Part shown: in pieces, positions 34,729 through 43,622 of the stretch
How the letters are laid out: the number at the start of each line of letters is the position of its first letter
Position numbering within the stretch: position 1 is the first letter of the stretch
NCBI RefSeq assembly: GCF_001043055.1
Contig: NZ_JYLF01000011.1
Span: 62,001 to 126,000, forward strand
Length of the DNA: 64,000 nucleotides
Direction of reading: 5' to 3'
Source: Pseudomonas weihenstephanensis
GTDB taxonomy: Bacteria; Pseudomonadota; Gammaproteobacteria; Pseudomonadales; Pseudomonadaceae
Position numbers and translations under genes: made by a program
Notes under the pieces: generated by a model
The model's input: the letters and a program-made list of their open reading frames with translations, nothing else
Told to the model about the DNA's origin: nothing
Database searches by the model: none

Positions 34729-35795
34729 TGCGCACTGACCTGAGCCTGGCGTAACAGCTCGGCGCGTAACTGCACCAGGCTTGGGGTCACAATCGGGACG
34801 AAGGCCGACTCGCGCCAGCGCCGCGCAAACGCGCTGCCGTGGGCACACAAATAGGCTTTGCCACCGCTGGCTTGCAGCTCGAATTGCACCGCGCTGGCCG
34901 TGGCTTCAGCCAAGGCAATGCGGATGTTGAACAGGGCGGCAGGGTCGGCCAGAAAACGCCCGTCCAGCAGCCCTGCTTTCAGCGCCTGCACCTGCGCCTC
35001 TAATTGTGCTTGCTGCTCGTGCAGCAACCCGAGCAACGCAGAACGCGGGCCTTGCAGGTGAGACTCGGCTTCTTGCAACGAACGCCTGGCCAAACCAATC
35101 GACAAGCCGCACTGCAACCCTAAAAACGCCGGGCGTACAGCCGGTAAAAACTGCTTGGCGTTGTCGTGCAACAACCACTGCTCATTGACCTGCACATCCT
35201 TGAAATCGAGCGCCGCAGTGTTGCTCGACTGCAACCCCATCAGTTCCAGATCATCCGAACGCTGCAAACCGGGCAATGCATCAGCAATCGCCAGCACAAA
35301 CGGCGCACCGCCCTCTTCACGCTCAATGGCGGCGGCGACCACGAACCCGCTTTTGCGTAAATTGGTGACCCAGTGCAAACGACCATTAAGCGCCCAGCCA
35401 TTAGCCTCGGCACGCGACCGCACTTGCAAAGACTCGATCCCCGAAAGGAATTTCATCGCATTGGACAGCCCGGTGGCCCCAGCCAATTGGCCACTCAGCA
35501 ATGGGGGCAACAAGCGCTCACGCAAGCCGCTGTTCGGGCTGTGCAGCAAGTACTCGATAAAGGCACGCTGGCCCCAAAACACGAACGCCGAGGCCAGCGA
35601 ATGGCTGGCCACATTGGCCATGACCTCCAGCGCGTCAGCCAGGTTGCCACCCGTACCGCCCAGTTGCGTATTGATCCCGACCCGTAACACATTGGCCGAT
35701 GCCAACTGCGACAGAACGTGTTGCGGATCACTGTGCCCGAGGTCTAGCGCCTCAGCTTCGGCATCCAGCCAATGACTCAATACAGGGTCAAGCAT
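34725..35795 (-). CDS. Acyl-CoA-dehydrogenase-fold flavoprotein (monooxygenase-like) in an ABC transporter operon
   Basis: 356 residues with the three-part acyl-CoA dehydrogenase fold: N-terminal helices (VGINTQLGGTGGNLADALEVMANVA), middle beta domain (ATGLSNAMKFLSGIESLQV, NGRLHWVTN) and C-terminal helical bundle ending with the GGKAYL / FARRWRESAFVPIVTPS region. Members linked to sulfur-starvation transporters (SfnB/DszC-like) act as FMN-dependent monooxygenases rather than dehydrogenases, and the SsuABC-like context suggests the same here, but the reaction is not settled by sequence. Confidence 0.82.
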   Translation of the reverse strand: MLDPVLSHWLDAEAEALDLGHSDPQHVLSQLASANVLRVGINTQLGGTGGNLADALEVMANVASHSLASAFVFWGQRAFIEYLLHSPNSGLRERLLPPLLSGQLAGATGLSNAMKFLSGIESLQVRSRAEANGWALNGRLHWVTNLRKSGFVVAAAIEREEGGAPFVLAIADALPGLQRSDDLELMGLQSSNTAALDFKDVQVNEQWLLHDNAKQFLPAVRPAFLGLQCGLSIGLARRSLQEAESHLQGPRSALLGLLHEQQAQLEAQVQALKAGLLDGRFLADPAALFNIRIALAEATASAVQFELQASGGKAYLCAHGSAFARRWRESAFVPIVTPSLVQLRAELLRQAQVSAQ

Positions 35796-35827
35796 GTCGA
35801 TTTCTCCTTTAAATCGGGACCGCCAGA

Positions 35828-36385
35828 TTACGCCGGTCGGGTCCAGCTATAGCGCGCCAATTCAGGGTTCAACGGGGTGCGGGCAAACACGTTGGCAAAG
35901 TTGCACAAGGTCGCCAGGCTAACGCCCAGAATCACCTCCAGCGCCTGCCCCTCGGTGAACCCGGCAGCTTTGAAGGCGGTGTAGGTGTCGTCGCTGACAT
36001 CGCCGCGCTTGGCAATCACTTCGCGGGTGAACGCGGCCAGCGCTTCCAGGCGCTCAATCGGCAGCTCAGTTTGCCCACGCAGCGCCGTCACCACGTCGTC
36101 GGGCAGTTTGGCCTTGTTCTGCGCCACAGCGGTATGACCTGCGACACAAAAATCGCAACCATGGCGGGTCGCCGCAATCAACTGCACCACTTCCCTTTCT
36201 TGCAGGGTTAGCTCAGCCTTGCCATTGATTCCCGAAACCGTGACATAAGTCTCCAGTGCCGCTGGCGCATTGGCTAGAATGCCCAGCAGGTTGGGGATGA
36301 ACCCGGAGTTCTTCTGAGCGGTTTGCAAAAATGGCTTGGCGGCTTCAGGGGCAGTTTCAAGGGTATGAAGCGTTACACGGGACAT
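35828..36385 (-). CDS. Carboxymuconolactone decarboxylase / AhpD-like protein
   Basis: 185 residues, alpha-helical. The redox motif is complete: RHGCDFCVAGHTAV (C-x-x-C followed three residues later by His, near residues 74-84), as in AhpD-like peroxidases. First gene of the minus-strand operon, 32 bases ahead of the flavoprotein gene, and divergent from an AraC-type activator. It could detoxify a reactive product or provide reducing power (inference). The start has no strong ribosome-binding site. Confidence 0.88.
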   Translation of the reverse strand: MSRVTLHTLETAPEAAKPFLQTAQKNSGFIPNLLGILANAPAALETYVTVSGINGKAELTLQEREVVQLIAATRHGCDFCVAGHTAVAQNKAKLPDDVVTALRGQTELPIERLEALAAFTREVIAKRGDVSDDTYTAFKAAGFTEGQALEVILGVSLATLCNFANVFARTPLNPELARYSWTRPA

Positions 36386-36486
36386 GAAGTGACTCCTGCA
36401 AAGGGTGTCTGATCAGTCTGTTGGTTATAAAAATTTGATTCCATATTCTAAAGTAGCGATTACTTGCTTCTGAGTGTTTCCATTAG

Positions 36487-37398
36487 ATGAATTCGTCCAG
36501 TCCACTGATCGATTGGTTATTAGAGAGCCTTGAGCTGGATGCCAGCCTGTTCCATGTTGGCCGCTACTGCGGCGGTTGGCACAGCAGCACACAGGGCTTG
36601 GCCCGTGCCAGTTTTCATGTGGTGGTGCAAGGGCATTGCTGGCTGCACATTGAGGGTCATGAGCAAGGCATCAGGCTCGATACCGGCGATGCGTTATTTT
36701 TGCTGCAAGACTTGAATTACCGGCTGTCCAGTGCGCCCGAAAGCGCGCTTGCGGGCCAGTTGCCCCGTCAAACAATGCAGGCCCTCGACCCCCTGGCCGA
36801 AGATGGCACAGGACTGGTGTGCGGCTTTTTTCATTTTCAGCCGGGCCTGTCCGCCCTGATCATCGAGGCCATGCCCGGTTGGCTGATCCTGCGAGCATGT
36901 GATGCGGGCGCCAGCGCAGCGCGCAGCGTCTTTGAGTTGATCCTGCAAGAATGCCAACGCACTCCGGCGCCTTCCGATGCCCTGCTGGAGCGTTTAAGCC
37001 ATTTGCTGTTTCTGTATGTGCTGCGTCAGCAAGTGAGCAATAACCCGAACCTCGGCGGCCTTGTGGCATTGGCGCGGCAACCGGCGCTTTCGGGCTTGCT
37101 GCAACAATTGATTGAGCACCCCGAGCAGCCGTGGACACTGGAGAGCATGGCGGCCTGTACCGGATTATCACGCTCGGCGTTTTTCAAGCGGTTTAGCGAA
37201 CATGCCGGGCAATCCCCCGGCCATGTCTTGCTGGCGCTGCGCATGCGTCATGCCTGCCAGTTATTGCAAACCGGGCACACCGTTGAACACGTGTGTGCCG
37301 CCGTGGGGTATCAATCGATCGCCGCCTTCACCCGGGCGTTCAACAAAGCCATTGGCGTGCAACCGGGCGCCTACCGCAAGCAGCATGAACACCGCTGA
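36487..37398 (+). CDS. AraC family regulator with cupin-type N-terminus
   Basis: 303 residues. The N-terminal half (residues 5-180) starts PLIDWLLESLELDASLFHVGRYCGGWH (core: LIDWLLESLEL), the Cupin_6/AraC-binding type also found in RclR; cysteines occur near residues 28 and 112. The C-terminal double HTH is clear (LESMAACTGLSRSAFFKRFSEH and AAVGYQSIAAFTRAFNKAIG; cores CTGLSRSAFFKRF, VGYQSIAAFTRAF). Divergent from the AhpD-like operon with a 101-base gap, so the likely activator of that operon, possibly redox-sensing. Confidence 0.88.
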   Translation: MNSSSPLIDWLLESLELDASLFHVGRYCGGWHSSTQGLARASFHVVVQGHCWLHIEGHEQGIRLDTGDALFLLQDLNYRLSSAPESALAGQLPRQTMQALDPLAEDGTGLVCGFFHFQPGLSALIIEAMPGWLILRACDAGASAARSVFELILQECQRTPAPSDALLERLSHLLFLYVLRQQVSNNPNLGGLVALARQPALSGLLQQLIEHPEQPWTLESMAACTGLSRSAFFKRFSEHAGQSPGHVLLALRMRHACQLLQTGHTVEHVCAAVGYQSIAAFTRAFNKAIGVQPGAYRKQHEHR

Positions 37399-37413
37399 AC
37401 ACAGGAGAATCAC

Positions 37414-37746
37414 GTGACAGAACCCTGCCCCCAACATCAAAAAGCCCTTGATCGGTTCCTTGCTGAACACCCGGATCTTAAACAACAACTTGACACGCTT
37501 AACCCGCTAGAAGCCCGCGCTGTGGGTCAAACGATGCAGGAGTACCGCCAGGAACGGCTGAATGAGGCCTTTGAAGCCGAGGCCGAGCGTTTAGACTTTT
37601 TTGCCTGGGAGCTGACATTGAAACTCACCAGCGAAAGCGATGACGCCTTTCAAGCCCAGCGTCTGGAGGTGCATCGCGAAGTCGCACAAATGGCAGGCAT
37701 GCCATGGGCTGAATATTGTAAATTTCATGGGTTGGTCACACCGTAA
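37414..37746 (+). CDS. DUF6388-like small cytoplasmic protein
   Basis: 110 residues, acidic and helix-rich, with many E/Q/A residues and no signal or membrane segment. The body (ALDRFLAEHPDLKQQLDTLN ... EAFEAEAERLDFFAWELTL ... LEVHREVAQMAGMPWAEYC) matches what I remember of DUF6388, a Pseudomonas family of unknown function. It lies 15 bases after the AraC gene on the same strand, so they may be co-transcribed. Confidence 0.7.
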   Translation: MTEPCPQHQKALDRFLAEHPDLKQQLDTLNPLEARAVGQTMQEYRQERLNEAFEAEAERLDFFAWELTLKLTSESDDAFQAQRLEVHREVAQMAGMPWAEYCKFHGLVTP

Positions 37747-37801
37747 CGGTAGCCTTTGACGCGTCACACGAGGCTGCGCACCCAAAAGTGGCCTGGGGTG
37801 C

Positions 37802-38401
37802 TCACGTGTCGAGCAATGGCGTCCAGATACTTGAACACACCTTCGCAAGCAACACCTTGTTGTGACTGAACACAATCAGCCCCAGTTCACGGCGCTTGAC
37901 CTCTTCGAGCAGGACCTGCCACACCTGCGCCTGAATATGCGCATCCAACTGCGCCGTCACCTCATCGGCAATCAAGTAACGGGTGCGCGGGTCCAGTGCC
38001 CTGAGCAGCGCGATACGGGCCAACTCGCCACCCGACAGCTCATCCGGGCGGCGAGTCAGCCAGACTGGACTGATCGCCATACGATCAAGCCACGCCGCAT
38101 TGGGAGACCAAGCATCGCGCAGGCTATCACCCGTGGTGCGGTAAGGATTAAAGGTCAGCTCCGGGTGCTGAGGCACTAGTTGAATCGGGCAATAGCCCTT
38201 TTTCAACAGCGGTTTGGCGCCCACGGTCACCCGGCCAGAGGTTGCGTTTTGCCATTGCGCCAGAACACGGCCCAAGGTGGTTTTGCCATAGCCACTGGGG
38301 GCAGAAATACCTTTACGTTCGCCTGCACTGACCTGAAACGACACCGAGTCCCACAATCGTTGGCCGTTTTGCACAATCGTTAATTGCTCCACCTCAAGCA
38401 T
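37802..38401 (-). CDS. Second ATPase of a family-5 (NikE/DppF-like) ABC transporter
   Basis: 199 residues, short for the family (250-270) because the C-terminal regulatory extension is missing. Walker A APSGYGKTT (near 34-42), signature LSGGELARIALLRAL, Walker B YLIADEVTAQLDAH; the usual DEPT reads DEVT. The start ATG 38401 overlaps the preceding ATPase gene by 8 bases. Last gene of the transporter operon. Substrate inferred as nickel/cobalt or a small peptide. Confidence 0.87.
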   Translation of the reverse strand: MLEVEQLTIVQNGQRLWDSVSFQVSAGERKGISAPSGYGKTTLGRVLAQWQNATSGRVTVGAKPLLKKGYCPIQLVPQHPELTFNPYRTTGDSLRDAWSPNAAWLDRMAISPVWLTRRPDELSGGELARIALLRALDPRTRYLIADEVTAQLDAHIQAQVWQVLLEEVKRRELGLIVFSHNKVLLAKVCSSIWTPLLDT

Positions 38402-39200
38402 AAGGCTGGCGCTCAAGCGCCGGTACGCGGCCAGCAATGAACTGTTGCTCGGGCAAAGCTGCCCACAGTGACTGTAACCACGGGCTACCGCCATGCTCGC
38501 GCAAGTCTTGTGCGCTTAAGGTTTCATGCAGTTCGCCTTGATGCAGCACCGCTATTTTGTCGGCAAAACGGGCCGCCAGCGCCAGATCGTGAGTCACCCA
38601 TAAAATCCCGCGGCCCTGCTGGCAATAGCTTTTGAGATGGGCCAACAATTGACAGGCGTGTTCGTCATCCAGCCAAGCCGTGATTTCATCTGCCAAGAGA
38701 TAGCGTGCGTGGGTAAGCGCAGCGCAGCTGGCCAAGACCCGCTGGGCCATTCCGCCTGAGAGCCTGCGCGGGTACTCGTTAACCAGTTCGGGTTGCAAGT
38801 TGTAATGCTGAAGTTGTTGCGAAACCTCCTCCAGGCTTAGCGTGGTGCCACTCAACAACGCTGCACGTTGCAACTGCGGGCCCACTTTTATAAGCGGGTT
38901 CAAGGCACTAACGCCCTGCGGCACATAGCACAGCACTTTACCGCGCTGATGAACTTTATCGGCCTCACCCAGCACATCCCCATCCAGCCATGTGTTACCA
39001 CGACAACGCATGTTTTCAGGCAACAAGCCCAGCGCACTTTGCAGTAGCAAACTTTTGCCTTCGCCGCTGGAACCCACCAGCGCTACCAGTTCACCGGGGT
39101 GAATCTCAAGCGAGATATTGCTTAACAACGGGTGCCAGGTTTTGTGGCCTAGCCAGTGGTACTGCGCAATATCGATTGCAAATTGGTCGAATCTGAGCAT
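38394..39200 (-). CDS. First ATPase of the family-5 (NikD/DppD-like) ABC transporter
   Basis: 268 residues. Walker A GSSGEGKSL (near 42), Q-loop VPQGVSALNPLIKVG, signature LSGGMAQRVLASCAAL, Walker B YLLADEITAWLDDE, switch VTHD. The ATG at 39200 overlaps the permease stop as TGATG. An in-frame ATG at 39218 is possible but less likely. It pairs with the next ATPase to form a heterodimer. Confidence 0.88.
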   Translation of the reverse strand: MLRFDQFAIDIAQYHWLGHKTWHPLLSNISLEIHPGELVALVGSSGEGKSLLLQSALGLLPENMRCRGNTWLDGDVLGEADKVHQRGKVLCYVPQGVSALNPLIKVGPQLQRAALLSGTTLSLEEVSQQLQHYNLQPELVNEYPRRLSGGMAQRVLASCAALTHARYLLADEITAWLDDEHACQLLAHLKSYCQQGRGILWVTHDLALAARFADKIAVLHQGELHETLSAQDLREHGGSPWLQSLWAALPEQQFIAGRVPALERQPYA

Positions 39201-40006
39201 CAGGAGATCCTTATCCATAATTGCTGCAACGCCCGGGCGAACTGATCGAATACCAACACCAATCCCACCAGAATCAAACCCGGAAATAATGCCAACCACC
39301 AGGCTCCACTGCTCAGGTAACGCAACGCATCCGCCAGTAATAGCCCCAACGACGGATCATGGGGTGCCAGACCGAACCCTAAAAAGCTCAGCGCAGCCGA
39401 GTGCAAAACGGCGTGAGGGAACATCAACAAGGTGCCGATGATCCATTGCGGCAGCAGTAACGGTAGCAAATGATGGCGCCAGCAATAAAAACGGCTGTTG
39501 CCCAAGCGGTAGGACAGCATCACAAAGTCAGTCTCACGGATACGCAAAATTTCGCCCCGCAGGATCAACGCCAGCCGTGGCCAATGCGTCAATGCAACCG
39601 CCAGAATCACCCCCTGCTTACCGCCACCCAGTGTGAAACAGATCAGCACCAGCAAGAGCAGGTGCGGCAATGCCAGCAGGCTGTCAATGACACCCCGAAC
39701 GATGAAATCCAGGGTTTTATTAACGGCGCACAGGCTGGACGCCAGCATCGCCAGCGCACCACTGCTAAAGGCGGCGATCAGACCGATTTGCAAACTGGTG
39801 GTCATGCCCTGAAAGCACCGCAACCAAAGGTCGCGCCCCAAGCTGTCAGTGCCAAACCAGAACGCGCTTGAGGGCGCCTGGCGCCGTGCGAGCAAGTCGA
39901 CGCTCACATCCACGCCCGACACTGAAACGCCGTAGGCAATCAGAGATAACAACAGCAGCAAAGACGCGCTCAGGCGTAATAAAGCGCGATTAGGATTGTA
40001 GGTCAT
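39200..40006 (-). CDS. Second permease (NikC/DppC-like) of the family-5 ABC transporter
   Basis: 268 residues with about six helices and the conserved FGTDSLGRDLWLRCFQG near 50-66, typical for DppC/NikC. RETDFVMLSYRLGNSRFYCWRHHLLP is the coupling loop (core DFVMLSYRLGNSRF). The start ATG 40006 overlaps the first permease stop by 4 bases. Confidence 0.9.
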   Translation of the reverse strand: MTYNPNRALLRLSASLLLLLSLIAYGVSVSGVDVSVDLLARRQAPSSAFWFGTDSLGRDLWLRCFQGMTTSLQIGLIAAFSSGALAMLASSLCAVNKTLDFIVRGVIDSLLALPHLLLLVLICFTLGGGKQGVILAVALTHWPRLALILRGEILRIRETDFVMLSYRLGNSRFYCWRHHLLPLLLPQWIIGTLLMFPHAVLHSAALSFLGFGLAPHDPSLGLLLADALRYLSSGAWWLALFPGLILVGLVLVFDQFARALQQLWIRIS

Positions 40007-41052
40007 GAGGGGCGCACCACCCCGCGGTTGAGGCGCAGTAACAGTGAATTCGCAATGCTGTTGCCGATAAATACCAGCACCGTGCACAGCATGACGATAC
40101 CCATTAACAATGGGATGTCCCCACGCAAACCAGCATCCACTGTGGCCTGCCCCAGGCCTGGATAAGCAAAGATTTTTTCAGCCAGCAACGAGCCGCCAAT
40201 CAACTCCCCCACCGACGCAAACTGCAAGCACACCGCTGGCGTGAGGGCATGGCGTAACACATGAAAGTTGATCAACGGCCATCCTTTATCGCCTTGAGCA
40301 TGCGCAAAACGAATGAATTCGCTGTTCATCACCTCGGCAACCCGTGAGCGGGTATGCAGCGCGATATTGCCTACACCCAACAACCCCAGCGCCAGCATCG
40401 GTAACACCAAGTGTCGGAGCTTGTCGCCCCACGTCGCTGTTTGTGCATCGCTGCCTGGGGTCCACGCACAACAGATGGGGGCCCAATTAAGCGTCACCGC
40501 AAACAACGACAGCAACAACAGGCCAATCCAGAACGTCGGTAAGGACACCAATACGTAAGACACCGTAGAAAGCAACCGATCCGGCCAACGATTCAAATAG
40601 CGCCCGGCTGTCATTCCCATCGCAAGACCCACACACCCGGAGAACATCCATGCCGAAAACAGCAACATGAACGATGTAGCAAAACGCTCGCCGATGACAT
40701 GAGAGACCGGGGCGTTGTACAACATCGAGTAGCCAAAATCCCCCTGCAAAATCTGCACAAACCAGTGCACAAAACGCTCCCATAACGGCAAATCCAGACC
40801 CCAGCGTGCAGCGATCAGCGGGTATTGATCAGGCGGGACATGCAACAAGTCGCTGCCAATATAAGCTCGAATCGGATCAACCGGCGAAAAGCTGAGCAGG
40901 GTAAACGTACCCGCAGCCGTCACCAGCAGCAGACCTGCCAAACGCATAATTGCGCCAAGCAAAGCTACAGCCACAGAGATCGCTGACGTGCTGGCTGAAG
41001 AGCCTGGCTGTTGAGGCCGTCCGGTTCTGGCTCGCAGAGTACTCAAGAACAT
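40003..41052 (-). CDS. First permease (NikB/DppB-like) of the family-5 ABC transporter
   Basis: About 349 residues from ATG 41052, with six helices. SPVDPIRAYIG and ARWGLDLPLWERFVHWFVQILQGDFGYSM (core GLDLPLWERF, GDFGYSM) are family hallmarks; the EAA loop is FIRFAHAQGDKGWPLINFHVLRHAL. The N-terminal 30 residues before MRLAGLLLV are non-homologous and the start may be further in (ATG 40947 region). The gene is the first of four on this strand after a 190-base gap that ends at an opposing gene. Confidence 0.87.
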   Translation of the reverse strand: MFLSTLRARTGRPQQPGSSASTSAISVAVALLGAIMRLAGLLLVTAAGTFTLLSFSPVDPIRAYIGSDLLHVPPDQYPLIAARWGLDLPLWERFVHWFVQILQGDFGYSMLYNAPVSHVIGERFATSFMLLFSAWMFSGCVGLAMGMTAGRYLNRWPDRLLSTVSYVLVSLPTFWIGLLLLSLFAVTLNWAPICCAWTPGSDAQTATWGDKLRHLVLPMLALGLLGVGNIALHTRSRVAEVMNSEFIRFAHAQGDKGWPLINFHVLRHALTPAVCLQFASVGELIGGSLLAEKIFAYPGLGQATVDAGLRGDIPLLMGIVMLCTVLVFIGNSIANSLLLRLNRGVVRPS

Positions 41053-41241
41053 GATGCTGTCTCGCAATTCAATGGACCATTTTCCCCTGAGCACAGAGTG
41101 CGCTTCGGTAACCATAGAGCTTATTTACTTACAGTCCTTTCAGGCTAAACCTGCCAATGGAACTGATTGGAATGTTTTCCCCACAAAAACTTGTAATGGA
41201 ACACTAAATTAGTCAGGACGGCATTAATCAGTAATCGGACA

Positions 41242-41745
41242 ATGTCACCCCCTATGAAAATTCATGAAACCCTTGTGCCTATCACTACCCCGCTCACTTC
41301 GCCTGCGCCCGAAAAAGCGAAGTCCACCCTATCGGAAAAACTCACGTCAGCCATCAAGACAGAAGTGCAGTCTTATTTCCCCGCCGCCCTTCATCCTCAA
41401 GAGCGCGCGTCGCTGGCAGACACACTCAAGCAAGCATTTAACGAGCAAATACACGCGTTACTCCCACAAGCACTGCACATTGAGAGTGACACTAAAGAAA
41501 AAGCCCAAGGGGCTGGCTGGATGCTGGGCGGAGCGATGATGCAAGGGGCTGGCAAAAGAATCGGCGCTGCGGGTGGCTTAGGAGCCAAAGTGTTTGGCGC
41601 AGGTATTGGCATGGCAGGCAAAGTCTCGGAAGAATATGGCAAAGATAAGCTCGAACGTGCTGGCAACAACGACAACAGCACTAAAGGACACAATGCCTAT
41701 GCAGGCTTCTACAGAGGCTTTGGTGATCCAGACAGTAAAAAGTGA
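41242..41745 (+). CDS. Unknown protein with glycine-rich C-terminal half
   Basis: 167 residues (163 if ATG 41254 is used). I do not recognise it. The N-terminal half is helical and charged (KSTLSEKLTSAIKTEVQSYF). Residues about 88-125 are a glycine/alanine stretch with repeated GxxxG spacing (GGAMMQGAGKRIGAAGGLG, then AKVFGAGIGMAGK), suggesting membrane insertion or tight helix packing, and the C-terminus is polar (NNDNSTKGHNAYAGFYRGFG). It runs opposite to, and between, the binding-protein and permease genes of the nickel/peptide-type ABC transporter. Bacteriocin, toxin or phage-like proteins can look like this, but there is no proof. Confidence 0.65.
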   Translation: MSPPMKIHETLVPITTPLTSPAPEKAKSTLSEKLTSAIKTEVQSYFPAALHPQERASLADTLKQAFNEQIHALLPQALHIESDTKEKAQGAGWMLGGAMMQGAGKRIGAAGGLGAKVFGAGIGMAGKVSEEYGKDKLERAGNNDNSTKGHNAYAGFYRGFGDPDSKK

Positions 41746-41870
41746 AACGGTGAATTCTTGGCGCTGTAAATTTTGCGCTGCAGGCTCGCGCTCATTCGAT
41801 TGACTTCGCATGAGCGCGTTTTGTGTAGATCCTGCCACCAGGATCGTTTTAAACCTGGCAAAGCAGCACA

Positions 41871-43451
41871 TCACTTACAGGTCCACCGCCAACTATCAAG
41901 ACTGTTGAGCAGTGACCAGGAACCGTGAATTTCTGGGGCACCTTTGCCCAAATCAATGCACTGATCGGCCAAATAAGTGTGTTGCACATTAAGCAACCAC
42001 GCCCAGGCTGCATCGCCTTTAATCCCTACGCCCGTTTTACCGTCCCATTCAACTTGTTGCCAAAACGGTACGGCTTGCTGCCAAGTTGGCGCATTCAGTG
42101 CCTGCTGCAAATGTTGATCAACAACAGGATTTTTGTAGTAACCAGGATTGTAGAACTCAACACCCGCTGCTTCGCTGCTGTAGTGATGGTAAAGCTCCAT
42201 AGGGTCGAGGCTGCCCCAGCCAAAAAGCGTTGGATTCGCGTGCATATTTCGTTCGACGGTTTCCCAACTGCCTGACTTCAACTCCATGTCTATGCCGATG
42301 GGCTTGAGCATTGAGCGCACCGCTTGAGCCAGATCACGCCGTGTCGCATCACCACTGGCGTACCACAGCGTAATTTTTGCTGGAAGGCCGTTTTTTTCGC
42401 GAGTCCCGCTGGCCGTTTCGACCCAGCCTGCATCGTTCAGAATCTGTTTGGCCTTGGCACTGTCACCATCTTTGAAGGCCGCCTCAGGGTTGTTCCACGG
42501 CAGCCCTTGCACACCTGTGTAAGCGGCAATCGCGTGACCTTCAAGAATTTGATCGGCTAATAATTGACGATTGATTGCATAGTTGATGGCTTTACGTATC
42601 GCAACATCAGCGGTCACATCATTACCGACGGGATCGCCGTGCGCATCCTTTTCGCCAGATGCCATAGTCGGCAGCACAATGCCCCGGTTTTCAACACTGG
42701 GCCGCACCCAGAGCTTCATGCCCTGCGCAGGCGTGACCGCCAACGAGGGGGCAATTCGTACAATGCCCAATTGCTGGCTTTGCGCTGCTGCGAATGCACT
42801 GTCTTCGTCAAGAAAGACAAATACCAGCGTGTCAAAGTCGTTTTTCTGCCCGGCGTAATACGGATTGGTTTCCACAACAAGCTGTTGCCCCGGCTGGTAA
42901 TTGGTCAACCGGTACGGTCCTGCGCCTATTGGCTTTTGCGCATAGGTTTTAGCGTCGTACTTGTCGGCAGACACAATACCCAGTGAACCAAGCACATTGA
43001 CGAACGTGCTTTGCGGGGCCTTGAGATGAATACGCACAGTGAGAGGGTCAAGGACGTGTGCATCAAGGAAATTGCCCATGTCTACCTTGCCCCCGCTCGC
43101 GGCGGCATTGTTGTAGGTATACGCAACGTCCTTGGCTGTCAGGGCTGAGCCGTCGGAAAACTTCAAGTCAGGTTTGAGCGTAAGGGTCCATGTTTTGCCA
43201 TCCGCACTGGTTTGATAATCGCTAAGCAGAAAGCGGCTCCAGGACAGGTCTTCGTTCTGCTTGAGCAAGGGACTGTGCAACAGCAAATAGCTGCCGTGGC
43301 TCCAACCGAGCATGGGATCGAACCCCTCAGTGGGTTCATCACCAATAGCCAGCTTCAGGGTCCGACCTTGCGATGAATACACCGGCGTCGCCAACACACT
43401 CAGCAAGGTCGCAGCCACCAGGGTTTGGCATAGCCAGGCGATCTTGGGCAT
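41871..43451 (-). CDS. Family-5 ABC substrate-binding protein (NikA/YntA/OppA-like)
   Basis: 526 residues from ATG 43451 with GGAGGGCG just upstream. Signal peptide ends TPVYS. The mature protein has the family-5 pattern: TLKLAIGDEPTEGFDPMLGW, LKFSDGSALTAKDVAYTYN and the YYAGQKNDFDTLVFVF region (cores DEPTEGFDP, FSDGSALTAKDV). It resembles nickel or opine-metal binding proteins (NikA, YntA, CntA) more than OppA, but ligand residues cannot be assigned by eye. Its permeases and ATPases follow on the same strand only after an opposing gene. Confidence 0.87.
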   Translation of the reverse strand: MPKIAWLCQTLVAATLLSVLATPVYSSQGRTLKLAIGDEPTEGFDPMLGWSHGSYLLLHSPLLKQNEDLSWSRFLLSDYQTSADGKTWTLTLKPDLKFSDGSALTAKDVAYTYNNAAASGGKVDMGNFLDAHVLDPLTVRIHLKAPQSTFVNVLGSLGIVSADKYDAKTYAQKPIGAGPYRLTNYQPGQQLVVETNPYYAGQKNDFDTLVFVFLDEDSAFAAAQSQQLGIVRIAPSLAVTPAQGMKLWVRPSVENRGIVLPTMASGEKDAHGDPVGNDVTADVAIRKAINYAINRQLLADQILEGHAIAAYTGVQGLPWNNPEAAFKDGDSAKAKQILNDAGWVETASGTREKNGLPAKITLWYASGDATRRDLAQAVRSMLKPIGIDMELKSGSWETVERNMHANPTLFGWGSLDPMELYHHYSSEAAGVEFYNPGYYKNPVVDQHLQQALNAPTWQQAVPFWQQVEWDGKTGVGIKGDAAWAWLLNVQHTYLADQCIDLGKGAPEIHGSWSLLNSLDSWRWTCK

Positions 43452-43622
43452 TCGCCCTCCAAAAAGAAGTAGCATCGGCGCAATAATTAAGTAACGACCA
43501 TACACATTTGCGGATGCCCAACAGTAATAGCAGCGCAGGTTCAAAATTCCAGTTATGCATCTGATTTTTTTAGTATTTATTACCTCTAACGACTGACTTA
43601 ACGTCAAGGAAACCACCTGATT

